Shown: in pieces, positions 8,304-15,880 of the stretch
Numbering within the stretch: the stretch's first letter is position 1
Layout: every line of letters starts with the position of its first letter
NCBI GenBank assembly: GCA_964576475.1
Contig: CAZNVG010000001.1
Coordinates: forward strand, 1 to 64,000
Direction: 5' to 3'
DNA: 64,000 nucleotides
DNA from: CAZNVG01 sp964576475
GTDB lineage: Bacteria; Patescibacteriota; Saccharimonadia; Saccharimonadales; CAZNVG01
Program-made: the position numbers and the translations under genes
Notes under the pieces: generated by a model
Told to the model about the DNA's origin: nothing
The model's database searches: none
What the model saw: the letters and a program-made list of their open reading frames with translations, nothing else

Positions 8304-8744
8304 ATGCCAACAATCAACCCGTACATCAACTTCAACGGTAACGCCGAGGAAGCGTTTAACTTCTATGAATCAGTGTTTGGTGGTGAGATTACTCAGGTCA
8401 TACGATTCAAAGACCTCGAGGGTCCTGAGTTTCTTGTACCTACAGACGAAGCTGAAAGTATCATGCGGATTGTGCTGCCAATTGGAAATAATACGTTAAT
8501 AGCGAATGACGTCCCTAAGGGCATGGGGCCTGTGAACGAGCAAGAAAACCGATCGAAGATCTCGGTTACTGCCAATACACGCGAAGAAGCGGATAAAATC
8601 TTTACAGGTCTCTCAGATGGCGGATCAGTCGAAATGCCAATGAGCGACAGTCCATGGGCGACGTATTTCGGAATGCTTAGGGATAAATACGGCATTGAAT
8701 GGACGGTTGAGTTCACTCAGAGCACAGATACTCCGTCTCAATAA
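8304..8744 (+). CDS. VOC-family protein, PhnB-like
   Basis: 146-residue vicinal-oxygen-chelate protein of the PhnB/YjdN type. The opening INPYINFNGNAEEAFNFYESVFGGE is nearly diagnostic: the beta-strand followed by the helix with AFNFY and FGGEI. The second half carries TREEADKIFTGLSDGGSVEMP and WATYFGMLRDKYGIEW, the paired VOC module. Members are often annotated as glyoxalase/bleomycin-resistance-like, but substrates are mostly unknown. AGAAGGGA lies just before the ATG. It follows the unknown 153-residue gene by 15 bp. Confidence 0.88.
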   Translation: MPTINPYINFNGNAEEAFNFYESVFGGEITQVIRFKDLEGPEFLVPTDEAESIMRIVLPIGNNTLIANDVPKGMGPVNEQENRSKISVTANTREEADKIFTGLSDGGSVEMPMSDSPWATYFGMLRDKYGIEWTVEFTQSTDTPSQ

Positions 8745-8883
8745 GACAGGGGTTTACTTGATCTGCTACATCAACTAAACCAATGAGACATAGACCTCTT
8801 TACCTTTTATGGTAGTGAATATTTCAAAGAGACGATATAATAGATCACGAAATATTAAATAATCAGTTTGAAGGATTATAAAC

Positions 8884-9075
8884 ATGGTTACAGGATACTG
8901 CGTTAAGTGTAAAGAAAAGGGCGTTGAGCTCTCAGCTGCTGAAATTGTACAGACTGCAAAGGGCGGATTCATGGCTAAGGGCAAGCACGAAAAGTGTGGA
9001 ACAACTGTATGCGCAATGATGTCTAAGGACAACGCTGAAAAAGCTGTAGAAGACGGCGCTAAAAAAGCGTACTAA
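8884..9075 (+). CDS. Small zinc-binding protein, DUF5679-like
   Basis: 63 residues, soluble and basic. The N-terminal YCVKCKEKG and the later HEKCGTTVCAMM give Cys pairs that could form a zinc ribbon. The lysine-rich body (GGFMAKGKHEKC) is typical of small DUF5679 proteins found in actinobacteria and CPR bacteria. AAGGATT lies 10 nt before the ATG. A strong terminator follows at 9110-9133, so it is probably a monocistronic gene. Function unknown; nucleic-acid binding is only a guess. Confidence 0.7.
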   Translation: MVTGYCVKCKEKGVELSAAEIVQTAKGGFMAKGKHEKCGTTVCAMMSKDNAEKAVEDGAKKAY

Positions 9076-9109
9076 GTTTACAAACGAATAAAGCGTTACG
9101 CTTTACAAG

Positions 9110-9133
9110 AGCTCCCGAACTAGGGAGCTTTTT
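9110..9133 (+). terminator. Intrinsic terminator after the DUF5679-like gene
   Basis: AGCTCCC and GGGAGCT form a 7-bp stem with a 6-nt loop, followed by TTTT. It sits 35 bp after the stop codon, and the next gene's -10 box follows at once. Confidence 0.85.
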
Positions 9134-9147
9134 GTTATATTGAGTTT

Positions 9148-9435
9148 ATGTCATTTCAAGCATATCTAGACAACATCGAACGCCAAACTGGTAAAACTCC
9201 TAATGAATTCATACAAATGGCCGAAGAAAAGGGTTTTGGAGCAGATACGAAAGCTAGCGAAATCGTTTCATGGCTAAAGCAAGATTTCGAGCTGGGACAC
9301 GGTCATGCGATGGCGTTGGTGCATGTGATTAAAAAAGGCCCAAAGATTGGCGACAAGCACGTCAATACCAGTGGAACCCATAGTGATGATAGCGACACAT
9401 TGCGACTAGATGGAATAGACAACAGAGAGAAGTAG
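9148..9435 (+). CDS. DUF4287-containing protein
   Basis: 95 residues. The first 60 (SFQAYLDNIERQTGKTPNEF, then ASEIVSWLKQDFELGHGHAMALVHVI) match the DUF4287 domain, a small helical domain common in soil bacteria and of unknown function. The C-terminal tail is hydrophilic. A TATATT box lies about 7 nt upstream of the ATG, consistent with a leaderless mRNA. It is one of several small single-domain accessory genes here that look individually acquired. Confidence 0.82.
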   Translation: MSFQAYLDNIERQTGKTPNEFIQMAEEKGFGADTKASEIVSWLKQDFELGHGHAMALVHVIKKGPKIGDKHVNTSGTHSDDSDTLRLDGIDNREK

Positions 9436-9465
9436 TTATTATCGGAAACGGCCGCCCGCACTTAT

Positions 9466-9870
9466 CTATTTCGATTTATTCTTTTTCGCCTTGTTGAACT
9501 CAATCGCTTTGCTAACCAAGTCTTGTAGGGCTTGAGTATTTACGGAGTCACCTTCTCGGTACTCAATAGCTCGAATATCTTTGCTCATAAGTCGTGCATT
9601 GAATTGCTTTTGCGGATCGCTCAACTCAGCGCCGTAGCTAAACAAAAGTTTGATGTTGTCTTTCCAGATTTCTGCAAAACAAATGATTCCGTTATGCGTC
9701 CAGACTGCTAGACCTTCTGGTCGAGTTGCCATTCGCCACTTAATTTCCTCTGCTATTTCCGCGTTCGATTCCAATATTGCTGTGCGAATGTCTTTCAGTA
9801 TGTCGGCCTTCCAGCCGCCATGTTTCTCAATAATGTCATCTATCTGCTGTGCAACTGGCTTGTCTTCCAT
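9466..9870 (-). CDS. DUF1801-containing protein (YdhG-like)
   Basis: 134 residues. IEEKHGG-like start, IRTAILESNAEIAEEIKWRM and the later NGIICFAEIWKDNIKLLF and YREGDSVNTQALQDLVSKAI place it in the DUF1801/YdhG group, a small fold of unconfirmed role. GAGGAA lies 10 nt upstream of the ATG. This copy is intact and diverges from the frameshifted DUF1801 gene at 6520, so they look like separate acquisitions rather than a tandem duplication. It ends in a lysine-rich tail. Confidence 0.82.
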   Translation of the reverse strand: MEDKPVAQQIDDIIEKHGGWKADILKDIRTAILESNAEIAEEIKWRMATRPEGLAVWTHNGIICFAEIWKDNIKLLFSYGAELSDPQKQFNARLMSKDIRAIEYREGDSVNTQALQDLVSKAIEFNKAKKNKSK

Positions 9871-9955
9871 CGATACGTTCCTCGTTATCTACTAGTTTTA
9901 GTATACGGTAGTGTCGCGTGCGTAGTACTCTCCATATGTTTGCTATGATTGATGC

Positions 9956-10306
9956 ATGGACGAGCACAGGATATATGATATGAGCTTTGCGAGTGTATAC
10001 CCACTCTACGTAGCCAAGGCAGAGCGAAAAGAGCGAACTGGTGCTGAGGTTGATGAGATTATTACATGGTTAACTGGCTACACGGCAGAGCAACTCAGCG
10101 AGCAGATCGCACAGGATACGACATTTCGAGAGTTCTTTGCGAAAGCGCCGCACTTGAATCCTGCTCGCAAACTAATTACCGGAGTGGTGTGTGGAGTACG
10201 CGTTGAAGACATAGAGCAACCTTTAATGCAAGAGATCCGTTACCTAGACAAACTTGTCGATGAGCTTGCTAAGGGAAAGAGTATGGAGAAAATACTTCGA
10301 GCCTGA
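9956..10306 (+). CDS. DUF2200-containing protein
   Basis: 116 residues. HRIYDMSFASVYPLYVAKAE, TGAEVDEIITWLTGY and LNPARKLITGVVCGVRVEDIE are the conserved blocks of DUF2200, a family widespread in Firmicutes and soil bacteria with no established biochemical role. TATGAT (9944-9949), extended by TGC, ends 6 nt before the ATG, predicting transcription start exactly at the start codon. The following membrane-protein gene begins 35 bp downstream and may be co-transcribed. Confidence 0.87.
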   Translation: MDEHRIYDMSFASVYPLYVAKAERKERTGAEVDEIITWLTGYTAEQLSEQIAQDTTFREFFAKAPHLNPARKLITGVVCGVRVEDIEQPLMQEIRYLDKLVDELAKGKSMEKILRA

Positions 10307-10341
10307 AAAGGCTGTATCAATGCTAAAGGAATGGGAAAAGT

Positions 10342-10623
10342 ATGAATCGAGCATTAATTAATTACACTTTTATTGCTGTCGGCGTAGTTATGACTGCGCC
10401 CATTATCCTATCGCTATTTGCAAAAGACTCAGCAATGTCTACACAGGACTATGTTTCGTGGGCAGTATTTATGGTCATGTTGGGTCTACTGTATTGGGTA
10501 ACGACTACTGTTATTGCTGAGCGATGGAGAAGTTTGGCGACAATATTCTTTTCGATAACCGTGCTTCTCGTTTGGGTTGAGCTTGCAGTGGGGCTATTTG
10601 GCTCATCAATAGCAGGTAGCTGA
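10342..10623 (+). CDS. Small membrane protein with three predicted spans
   Basis: Not recognised beyond topology. 93 residues with hydrophobic segments at about 7-27, 37-56 and 65-85, joined by short loops. The positive pair in the second loop (AERWRS) suggests a cytoplasmic loop. AGGAATGGGA lies upstream of the ATG. It follows the DUF2200 gene closely and is followed by a gene with its own -10 box, so it probably ends this short transcript. It could be an orphan integral membrane protein of unknown role. Confidence 0.65.
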   Translation: MNRALINYTFIAVGVVMTAPIILSLFAKDSAMSTQDYVSWAVFMVMLGLLYWVTTTVIAERWRSLATIFFSITVLLVWVELAVGLFGSSIAGS

Positions 10624-10671
10624 GTAGATCGAAGTATTGCAAAATAAGCATAAATGTGTTATATTGTTGCA

Positions 10672-11601
10672 ATGTTACACGACAATTTAGAGCAAGAGAG
10701 TTCACATTTTGAGTATCTATTACCTGAAGAGTTAGGTGGCGGTAGTCTGCATGAGGCTGACTATCAAGTGTCGCCTGGCACAGAGGCACTTATACGAAAA
10801 ATGAGCGGTGAATCTGTTGATCCTAAGCTTCAAGCTTCTGGCATCGTAAAGCTGGTATGTGCAGAGTATGTCACGCCGGGCGATATGGCTATTTTGGAAG
10901 AGCTCACGCTCAATCCAGACACTGATCTTCTTCGGACAATGAGCGACACGGATGACCTGCTTCATGACCAGTACGACCTTAACGAAGCGCTTCGCATTTT
11001 TCGTCCTGTTGCCACTCTGCTTGAAGCAAAACTAGATGTTTCGATAGAACTTACTGAAAAAGAACGAAGTACCCTGCAAACATTTCACGCTTTTTCTGCC
11101 ATAGCCCACACAATTGATACTGAGTTGGCTAAAGGTTACCGTGCCGAAGAAGAGAGCCCAATAAGCTCTGTAGTTCCTGAAGGATCTTACGTGATCGATT
11201 ATGATTATAAAAAGTCGGTCGCTCTGAGTCCTCGTCGAGTAAGCGCTAGTATCGGTCGACCTATGACACCTGTCTATACACTGGAAGGCGAATTTAGTAA
11301 TGAATCAATAGACGATTCAGTTGTAGAAGCGGACGGGAATAAAACCAAAGGAAGTTTCGACCGTGTGCTCGCATTTGTTAACGGCGAAACTGACCGTGCT
11401 GACATGTATGACATTTCATTAGTGGACACGCTACTTGGCGAGGAAGCTTTGGTTTCGTTGTCTATGCAGTCTCGTTTAGGACGTATTGCTGCAGTTGCTG
11501 CTGGTTATAGAGAGCGACTTGAAGCTTGGGGCGGAAGCCAAACTGTCTTCAAAGTAGACTGGGTGCAAGTTGTTCGAGGTGGACTTGTCTCTCCTAAGTA
11601 A
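10672..11601 (+). CDS. Unknown 309-residue acidic protein
   Basis: Not recognised. Soluble-looking, acidic and helix-rich at the N-terminus (EYLLPEELGGG, LHDQYDLNEALRIFRPVATLLEAKLDVS). The middle has a basic patch (DYKKSVALSPRRVSASIGRP) and the end resembles a beta-rich domain finishing VFKVDWVQVVRGG. The ATG at 10672 is preferred because TATATT (10660-10665) ends exactly 6 nt before it; a start 18 bp upstream would lie inside the promoter. The next gene starts 2 nt after its stop, so the two are co-transcribed and may act together. Confidence 0.65.
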   Translation: MLHDNLEQESSHFEYLLPEELGGGSLHEADYQVSPGTEALIRKMSGESVDPKLQASGIVKLVCAEYVTPGDMAILEELTLNPDTDLLRTMSDTDDLLHDQYDLNEALRIFRPVATLLEAKLDVSIELTEKERSTLQTFHAFSAIAHTIDTELAKGYRAEEESPISSVVPEGSYVIDYDYKKSVALSPRRVSASIGRPMTPVYTLEGEFSNESIDDSVVEADGNKTKGSFDRVLAFVNGETDRADMYDISLVDTLLGEEALVSLSMQSRLGRIAAVAAGYRERLEAWGGSQTVFKVDWVQVVRGGLVSPK

Positions 11602-11603
11602 GC

Positions 11604-12377
11604 ATGATGTTTGAGGAACCACTACTTACACGACACGATCTAGATGTTCGTGCGCGCGAAATTTCTCGCAGTGAGCTAGAGTTTACGTTTCCTGATCAAA
11701 TACCTCAACTCGTAGACTCAGAAGCCGACACTTCAGCATTGCTGTCAAGAACACTAGAAGAGGCTAGGATATATATTCGCTTCGGAAGTATTGGAGCACT
11801 GGCTGTAGCGCTTAGTGAGCCAGGCGTGCCACCAAAAGGTAGCATCAAAGAGTTTGCGCAATACCGCAAGGATTTACATTTAGTGATAGCTGGCTTGCAG
11901 CTGTTTTCATCATCAAAAGCGCCTGACAGCATCCGAACTTTGGCGCGAGCAATGGGAAGAGTTAAGGATTCACGAGGTACGGCTACTCAATCTGTAGACG
12001 ATCTTGCGCTTGTACATCAGTTAGCAGGAGTGTCTCGTCTTGGCTCACATGAACCCGTTGCGCCAAAATCTGCCCGCAAACGTATGCATGCTCGCGAAAA
12101 GGCGATACTACACCTCTCGTCAGGCGAGCCTATGACAGAGCATGAGTACCATAAGGCTCGAAGGCACGTTCGGCAACTACGCTACGCCTATGCGATCGGT
12201 GCGACTTTGACGCGAGATATTGATGGTCCAATGGCGCGAACCGCAGTAGCGCTACTGAAGCTCAATAACCTATTGGGTGCAGGGCTTGGTTCGCAGACAA
12301 ACGAGGATAGTTTTCAGCCGCCCGAGCAAGCGAAGGCTCTGCTAGAGCAATGGAAGCAAGCTGCTCGCGTAAAATAA
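11604..12377 (+). CDS. Unknown protein with a CHAD-like C-terminal segment
   Basis: 257 residues, mostly helical and rich in Arg/Lys. The C-terminal part, YHKARRHVRQLRYAYAIG followed by ALLKLNNLLGAG, resembles the pattern of CHAD domains, helical bundles that bind polyphosphate through conserved His/Arg/Lys, but the match is weak and partial. The N-terminal half is not recognised. It begins 2 nt after the previous gene, and a good promoter follows immediately after its stop, so it ends this operon. Function is not assigned. Confidence 0.6.
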   Translation: MMFEEPLLTRHDLDVRAREISRSELEFTFPDQIPQLVDSEADTSALLSRTLEEARIYIRFGSIGALAVALSEPGVPPKGSIKEFAQYRKDLHLVIAGLQLFSSSKAPDSIRTLARAMGRVKDSRGTATQSVDDLALVHQLAGVSRLGSHEPVAPKSARKRMHAREKAILHLSSGEPMTEHEYHKARRHVRQLRYAYAIGATLTRDIDGPMARTAVALLKLNNLLGAGLGSQTNEDSFQPPEQAKALLEQWKQAARVK

Positions 12378-12381
12378 CAGA

Positions 12382-12410
12382 TTGACAGCATTGCTTCTAA
12401 CTGCTAAAGT
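12382..12410 (+). promoter_or_regulatory. Sigma-70-type promoter
   Basis: TTGACA (12382-12387), 17-bp spacer, TAAAGT (12405-12410). Predicted start is near 12417, giving a leader of about 65 nt that contains the hairpin at 12437-12471. This is one of few canonical -35/-10 promoters in the window. Confidence 0.6.
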
Positions 12411-12436
12411 TTTTCAGGTCAATAAGGGACACCAAC

Positions 12437-12478
12437 AAGAGTTACCGTAGACACGATATGCGGCGACTCTTTTATTTT
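12437..12478 (+). terminator. Terminator-like hairpin in the leader of the next gene (possible attenuator)
   Basis: AAGAGT (12437-12442) pairs with ACTCTT (12466-12471), extended by CCG/CGG inside, and runs into TTTATTTT. It ends 3-4 nt before the ATG at 12482, so transcription from the promoter at 12382-12410 must pass it to reach the gene. Confidence 0.45.
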
Positions 12479-12481
12479 GCT

Positions 12482-13012
12482 ATGCAACCTATTCCAAAAT
12501 CATGTATCACTAACGAAATCAAAGAAGATGATTATCTTCCGATTAACCCTCAAGAAGTGGGGCGTTTTGAAGGCAACATCACGAATGCCGGCACCTATCT
12601 TGCAAACCTTGTACTTCCTATGCCGTCTTTGGATAGAGGGGTGCCGACAGTCTTTACGCACTTCGATGGTGTTGATGCGCTCAATAAGTTTGACCCATCA
12701 GGTAAAGATGCCATCGACGACGACGAACGGACTATTAATTACAGTGGTTTGATCACCATGCGGCGCGCCAGTGACGTCGGGCGGCTGGTCGTTGTTGCTG
12801 CAGTCGTAGAACGACGCGGTTTTGCTTCAATTGGAAGAATTGGAGCGCAAAGGGGAACGAAGAAGAATACAGCAGATGCGCTAGATATAGTTCGGTTTGG
12901 CATTGAGAAGCCGGAGCTAGGATTTGATACCGAACGCGGCGAAATGGTGGTCGTGTCAGGCGCTTCGATGATTACTCGTGGTATTCATCATCTCTTTCCA
13001 AAAACTCAGTAG
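12482..13012 (+). CDS. Unknown 176-residue protein
   Basis: Not recognised. A soluble, beta-rich-looking product with VLPMPSLDRGVPTVFTHFDG early, SGLITMRRASDVGRLVVVAAVVE in the middle and GEMVVVSGASMITRGIHHLF at the end. Two starts are possible: 12458, inside the leader hairpin, or 12482, just after its T-run. I chose the latter because the conserved-looking hydrophilic start MQPIPKSC follows it, but this is uncertain. It stands alone, with a promoter and attenuator-like hairpin in front. Confidence 0.6.
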   Translation: MQPIPKSCITNEIKEDDYLPINPQEVGRFEGNITNAGTYLANLVLPMPSLDRGVPTVFTHFDGVDALNKFDPSGKDAIDDDERTINYSGLITMRRASDVGRLVVVAAVVERRGFASIGRIGAQRGTKKNTADALDIVRFGIEKPELGFDTERGEMVVVSGASMITRGIHHLFPKTQ

Positions 13013-13101
13013 ATGACTACACAAAGTGCTTGTGCTGTAGCTAATTTTTCGCTATTCTATTTGTAAGTTCTTCAAAAAATCAAAAAAAGAGGTGGAAAAA
13101 A

Positions 13102-13251
13102 ATGAAACAAACAATTGCTATTCGTGTTTTCAGTGAACTAGGTGATTCAGTAGTACCGGTACGACTAAGTAGTGCTATGAAATCATGTCAGTCAATCAGG
13201 CTAGAACACTACACATCAAGCCAAACAGTTGTCGTTCGACGCGTCGCTTAG
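13102..13251 (+). CDS. Small unknown protein, 49 residues
   Basis: A short frame with a strong ribosome-binding site (AGAGGTGG, 7 nt before the ATG) and normal codon use. The product begins MKQTIAIRVFSELG and ends VVVRRVA, a short beta-rich basic peptide without Cys or membrane span. It ends overlapping the stop codon of the convergent glycoside hydrolase gene. No family was recognised; the ribosome-binding site is the main reason to call it. Confidence 0.5.
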   Translation: MKQTIAIRVFSELGDSVVPVRLSSAMKSCQSIRLEHYTSSQTVVVRRVA

Positions 13252-14573
13252 GCTTCGTGCGCGAGGTCTAGAGCAAGCGCAGCAGTCCATGTAAAATTCT
13301 CGCCGCCCAGACCGTGACCCGTGAATGGATCAAAGTATTCTCGCATACCCGCGATTTCGATTGTCTCCAAAGTTCTATCTCGCACTAACCGTGCCTCGTC
13401 ATGATAACCGTAGTCTTTTAGTCCCTGAATGATCATCCAGTTCATGTTCACCCAGACAGGGCCTTGCCAGTATTTTTGTGAATGAAAAATTGATGAACTT
13501 GTTGGTACTGTCGGTATAGGTAGTGGCGTACTAAAGCGTTCTGGACGCAACAATAACCCTTCCACTAACTCTTTTGCACGTTTTTTCGTAATCCCACCAC
13601 CGTATAGCGGTAACAGTGTCGCAATACTACTGCTTCGAATGAGATTTTTAGTTCGATAACTACGTGAATAGTAGGTCTTATGCTCATCGTCCCAAAATAG
13701 CTCCATCGCTGATTCTGTTTTTCGGGCATTCTTTCGTAGCTTCTCAGGCAAGGGAACTCTAATCTCGGCAGAGATGTTTTCTAATTGCCTGTTGGCTTTG
13801 CAAAACATGGCGTTAAATGCAAGGTCCTCAAGCGCAAACTTCGTAGTGGCTAATACTTTCTTGGTTTCATAGTTTTTGCGTTTGATTTGTCGTTGAATGC
13901 TATACAGCGTTAGGTTATCTATCGTATCTGTTCGCTGTCCAAAAGGAGCATACTTCTTATCTCGTCGTACCTGTGCCAGCACTAAGTCTAGTTGCAGAAA
14001 ATCTACCGCCTTAACCCACAGAGGACGGCCGTGACGTTTCAATTGAGTAATCCAGGGCGGAGAGTCGTCCATTCCAGACTCCCAAGGGTGAAGCAGTACG
14101 ACAAGACCTGAGTTCTGCGGGTCACGATCTTCATACAACCATGTGTGATATCTAACTATTTTTGGCAACATTGCGTGATAAAAACTGTGTCGCTCGGCTT
14201 TTGGCATTTTCTGACCCACAAGCCAAACGGCTTCGGCAAGTATGGGGGGTTGCGTGATCCCACTTGTCGCTATATCTGTTGGTGCATCGGGATGCTGTCT
14301 GCCTTGCCACACCCAGAATTCTTTTGAATCGCCCGGATGGAGAAGCATGTGTGGCAACATGCCATTTTTCCATTGACCTCGCACAAGGCTACGTAACTCT
14401 TTGGCTGCGCGTTGAGCGTCAACATGCCGAAGACCAATTGCCGTGAAGCAGCTATCCCACAACCACTGATGCGGGTAGAGCCCAGTCGCGGGAATCGTAT
14501 AATTACCACGATCATTGAGTGCGAATACTCGATGAGCGAGTGTTTCTATTTCCTTGTGTTTCCTTTGTACCAT
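13248..14573 (-). CDS. Glycoside hydrolase, MGH1-like (alpha/alpha)6 barrel
   Basis: 441-residue glycosidase related to the GH63/mannosylglycerate-hydrolase-like barrel. QWLWDSCFTAIGLRHVD and KNGMLPHML near the N-terminus, HPWESGMDDSP with probable catalytic Asp in the middle, and YWQGPVWVNMNWMIIQGL plus YFDPFTGHG near the C-terminus are family blocks. No signal peptide is seen, so it likely acts on cytosolic glycosides; the substrate is unknown. The ATG at 14573 is preferred over 14624 because a TATACT box lies 11 nt upstream. Confidence 0.82.
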   Translation of the reverse strand: MVQRKHKEIETLAHRVFALNDRGNYTIPATGLYPHQWLWDSCFTAIGLRHVDAQRAAKELRSLVRGQWKNGMLPHMLLHPGDSKEFWVWQGRQHPDAPTDIATSGITQPPILAEAVWLVGQKMPKAERHSFYHAMLPKIVRYHTWLYEDRDPQNSGLVVLLHPWESGMDDSPPWITQLKRHGRPLWVKAVDFLQLDLVLAQVRRDKKYAPFGQRTDTIDNLTLYSIQRQIKRKNYETKKVLATTKFALEDLAFNAMFCKANRQLENISAEIRVPLPEKLRKNARKTESAMELFWDDEHKTYYSRSYRTKNLIRSSSIATLLPLYGGGITKKRAKELVEGLLLRPERFSTPLPIPTVPTSSSIFHSQKYWQGPVWVNMNWMIIQGLKDYGYHDEARLVRDRTLETIEIAGMREYFDPFTGHGLGGENFTWTAALALDLAHEA

Positions 14574-14656
14574 CTCTGCGAGTAAGTATAACCAATATGT
14601 ACTCGTATAACTATTAGTAACCACTAATTACTGCAGTTTGTTTGCGCGTGAGCTGT

Positions 14657-15157
14657 TTATCTGTAGTTGGTGAAGTCGACTGGAAAAGGCAGGTCGGCGG
14701 ATCGTAGCAAATTCATAACTGACTGAAGTTCGTCTTTTTTGGGACTAGTAACGCGAACTTCTTCTCCTTGGATCTGAGTTTTCACTTTCGGATATGTATC
14801 ACGAATCATTTTAGTGATTTGCTTAGCTTTTTCTTGATCGAGACCCTTAACGAGCGTTAAGCGCTTTCGAATGATCATATTATGCTGCATTGGTTCTGCG
14901 GAAGTATCGAGGACCAGCGGACTTATGCCGGCGCCGGCGAGACGTTTACGTAAGATGTCTTCAATACTGGCGATATGAAAATCATTATCTCCATAGATCA
15001 TGAGTGTTTTCTTAGTACCATCTTCAAACTCTGCCTTAGCGTTGGTGCCCTTGAAGTCATAGCGTGCCGCAATGTCCCGCTGCGTCTGCTCAAGTGCATT
15101 CGTGAGTTTGGCGATATCGTAGTCAGAAACAATGTCGAATGATGAATCCTTTGCCAT
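14657..15157 (-). CDS. yajQ: YajQ-family nucleotide-binding protein
   Basis: 166-residue UPF0234/YajQ protein with two ferredoxin-like domains; family members bind nucleotides, and one homologue binds cyclic di-GMP. The start SSFDIVSDYDIAKLTNALEQ, the internal RYDFKGT, and QIQGEEVRVTSPKKDELQ with the C-terminal LPFPVDFTNYR are diagnostic. The ATG at 15157 matches the usual MA-x-SSFDI start; an in-frame start at 15253 would overlap the divergent gene. Length is normal for the family. Confidence 0.93.
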   Translation of the reverse strand: MAKDSSFDIVSDYDIAKLTNALEQTQRDIAARYDFKGTNAKAEFEDGTKKTLMIYGDNDFHIASIEDILRKRLAGAGISPLVLDTSAEPMQHNMIIRKRLTLVKGLDQEKAKQITKMIRDTYPKVKTQIQGEEVRVTSPKKDELQSVMNLLRSADLPFPVDFTNYR

Positions 15158-15236
15158 ATAACGTAGCTTAACACAATACACACCGGTATGTGTCGCACCT
15201 GCTATACTTTTTAAAGCAAAACGAAGGAGTAAAGTA

Positions 15237-15824
15237 ATGAAAATAGTTATCATATCTGGCAGTCATCGTAAGGGTAGTGAATCTTTACGTGTTGCAGAGT
15301 ATTTGTCGAGTCGTGTTCAATCTCTTAAGCTCGCCGAAAGTACTGTCCTGGATCTATACGCGCAACCCATAAGTTTCGATCCAGATGTCATATGGAGCGG
15401 TCAGGACGAAAACTTCAATAACCACGAGAAAGTTCTCACAGAAGCGGACGCGGTGGTTGTAGTGTCGCCAGAGTGGGGCGGCGTCGCCAGTCCAATGCTT
15501 AAGAATTATCTTATCTTTTCAAAAGCTCTATATCACAAACCGGGCCTTGCGGTCGGCGTATCCAGTAGTAGGGGTGGTGCCTATCCTATTGCAGAGTTAC
15601 GCAATGCAAACAAAAACAACCATATAGTTTGGGTACCTGAGCACGTTATTTTTAGAAACGTTGAAAGTTTGCTTATTGCAAGCGAGCCGGCAGACAAAGA
15701 CGACAGTTACATTCGTGACAGGAGTGACTATGCACTAGGAGTACTTGCACAATATGCTACGGCGATCAAACAGGTCAGAGAAAGTGATGTGCTCGATCGA
15801 GAGACATATCCTAATGGAATGTAA
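15237..15824 (+). CDS. NADPH-dependent FMN reductase-family protein
   Basis: 195-residue flavodoxin-like protein. IVIISGSHRKGSESLRVAEYL is the phosphate-binding loop for FMN and VVVVSPEWGGVASPMLKNYLIF is the family's second conserved block, where the P-E-W/Y-x-G stretch binds the isoalloxazine. It likely reduces flavins, quinones or nitro/azo compounds with NAD(P)H; the substrate is unknown. AAGGAG lies 7 nt before the ATG and TATACT is near 15203-15208. It diverges from yajQ. Confidence 0.88.
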   Translation: MKIVIISGSHRKGSESLRVAEYLSSRVQSLKLAESTVLDLYAQPISFDPDVIWSGQDENFNNHEKVLTEADAVVVVSPEWGGVASPMLKNYLIFSKALYHKPGLAVGVSSSRGGAYPIAELRNANKNNHIVWVPEHVIFRNVESLLIASEPADKDDSYIRDRSDYALGVLAQYATAIKQVRESDVLDRETYPNGM

Positions 15825-15880
15825 TGGATGAATCTACAGAGATAGAATTCTGAACAATATACCGTATAATCATGAGTAAT

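Noticed and set aside
9061..9110. Second hairpin AAAGCGTTACGCTTT before the terminator at 9110
   Set aside because: It is an 'AAAGCG-TTA-CGCTTT' hairpin without a T-run; it may add to termination but cannot be called as a separate feature.
12477..12752. Alternative + strand frame overlapping the unknown gene at 12482
   Set aside because: It lacks a ribosome-binding site and its composition is shadow-like; the longer frame 12482-13012 has better coding character.
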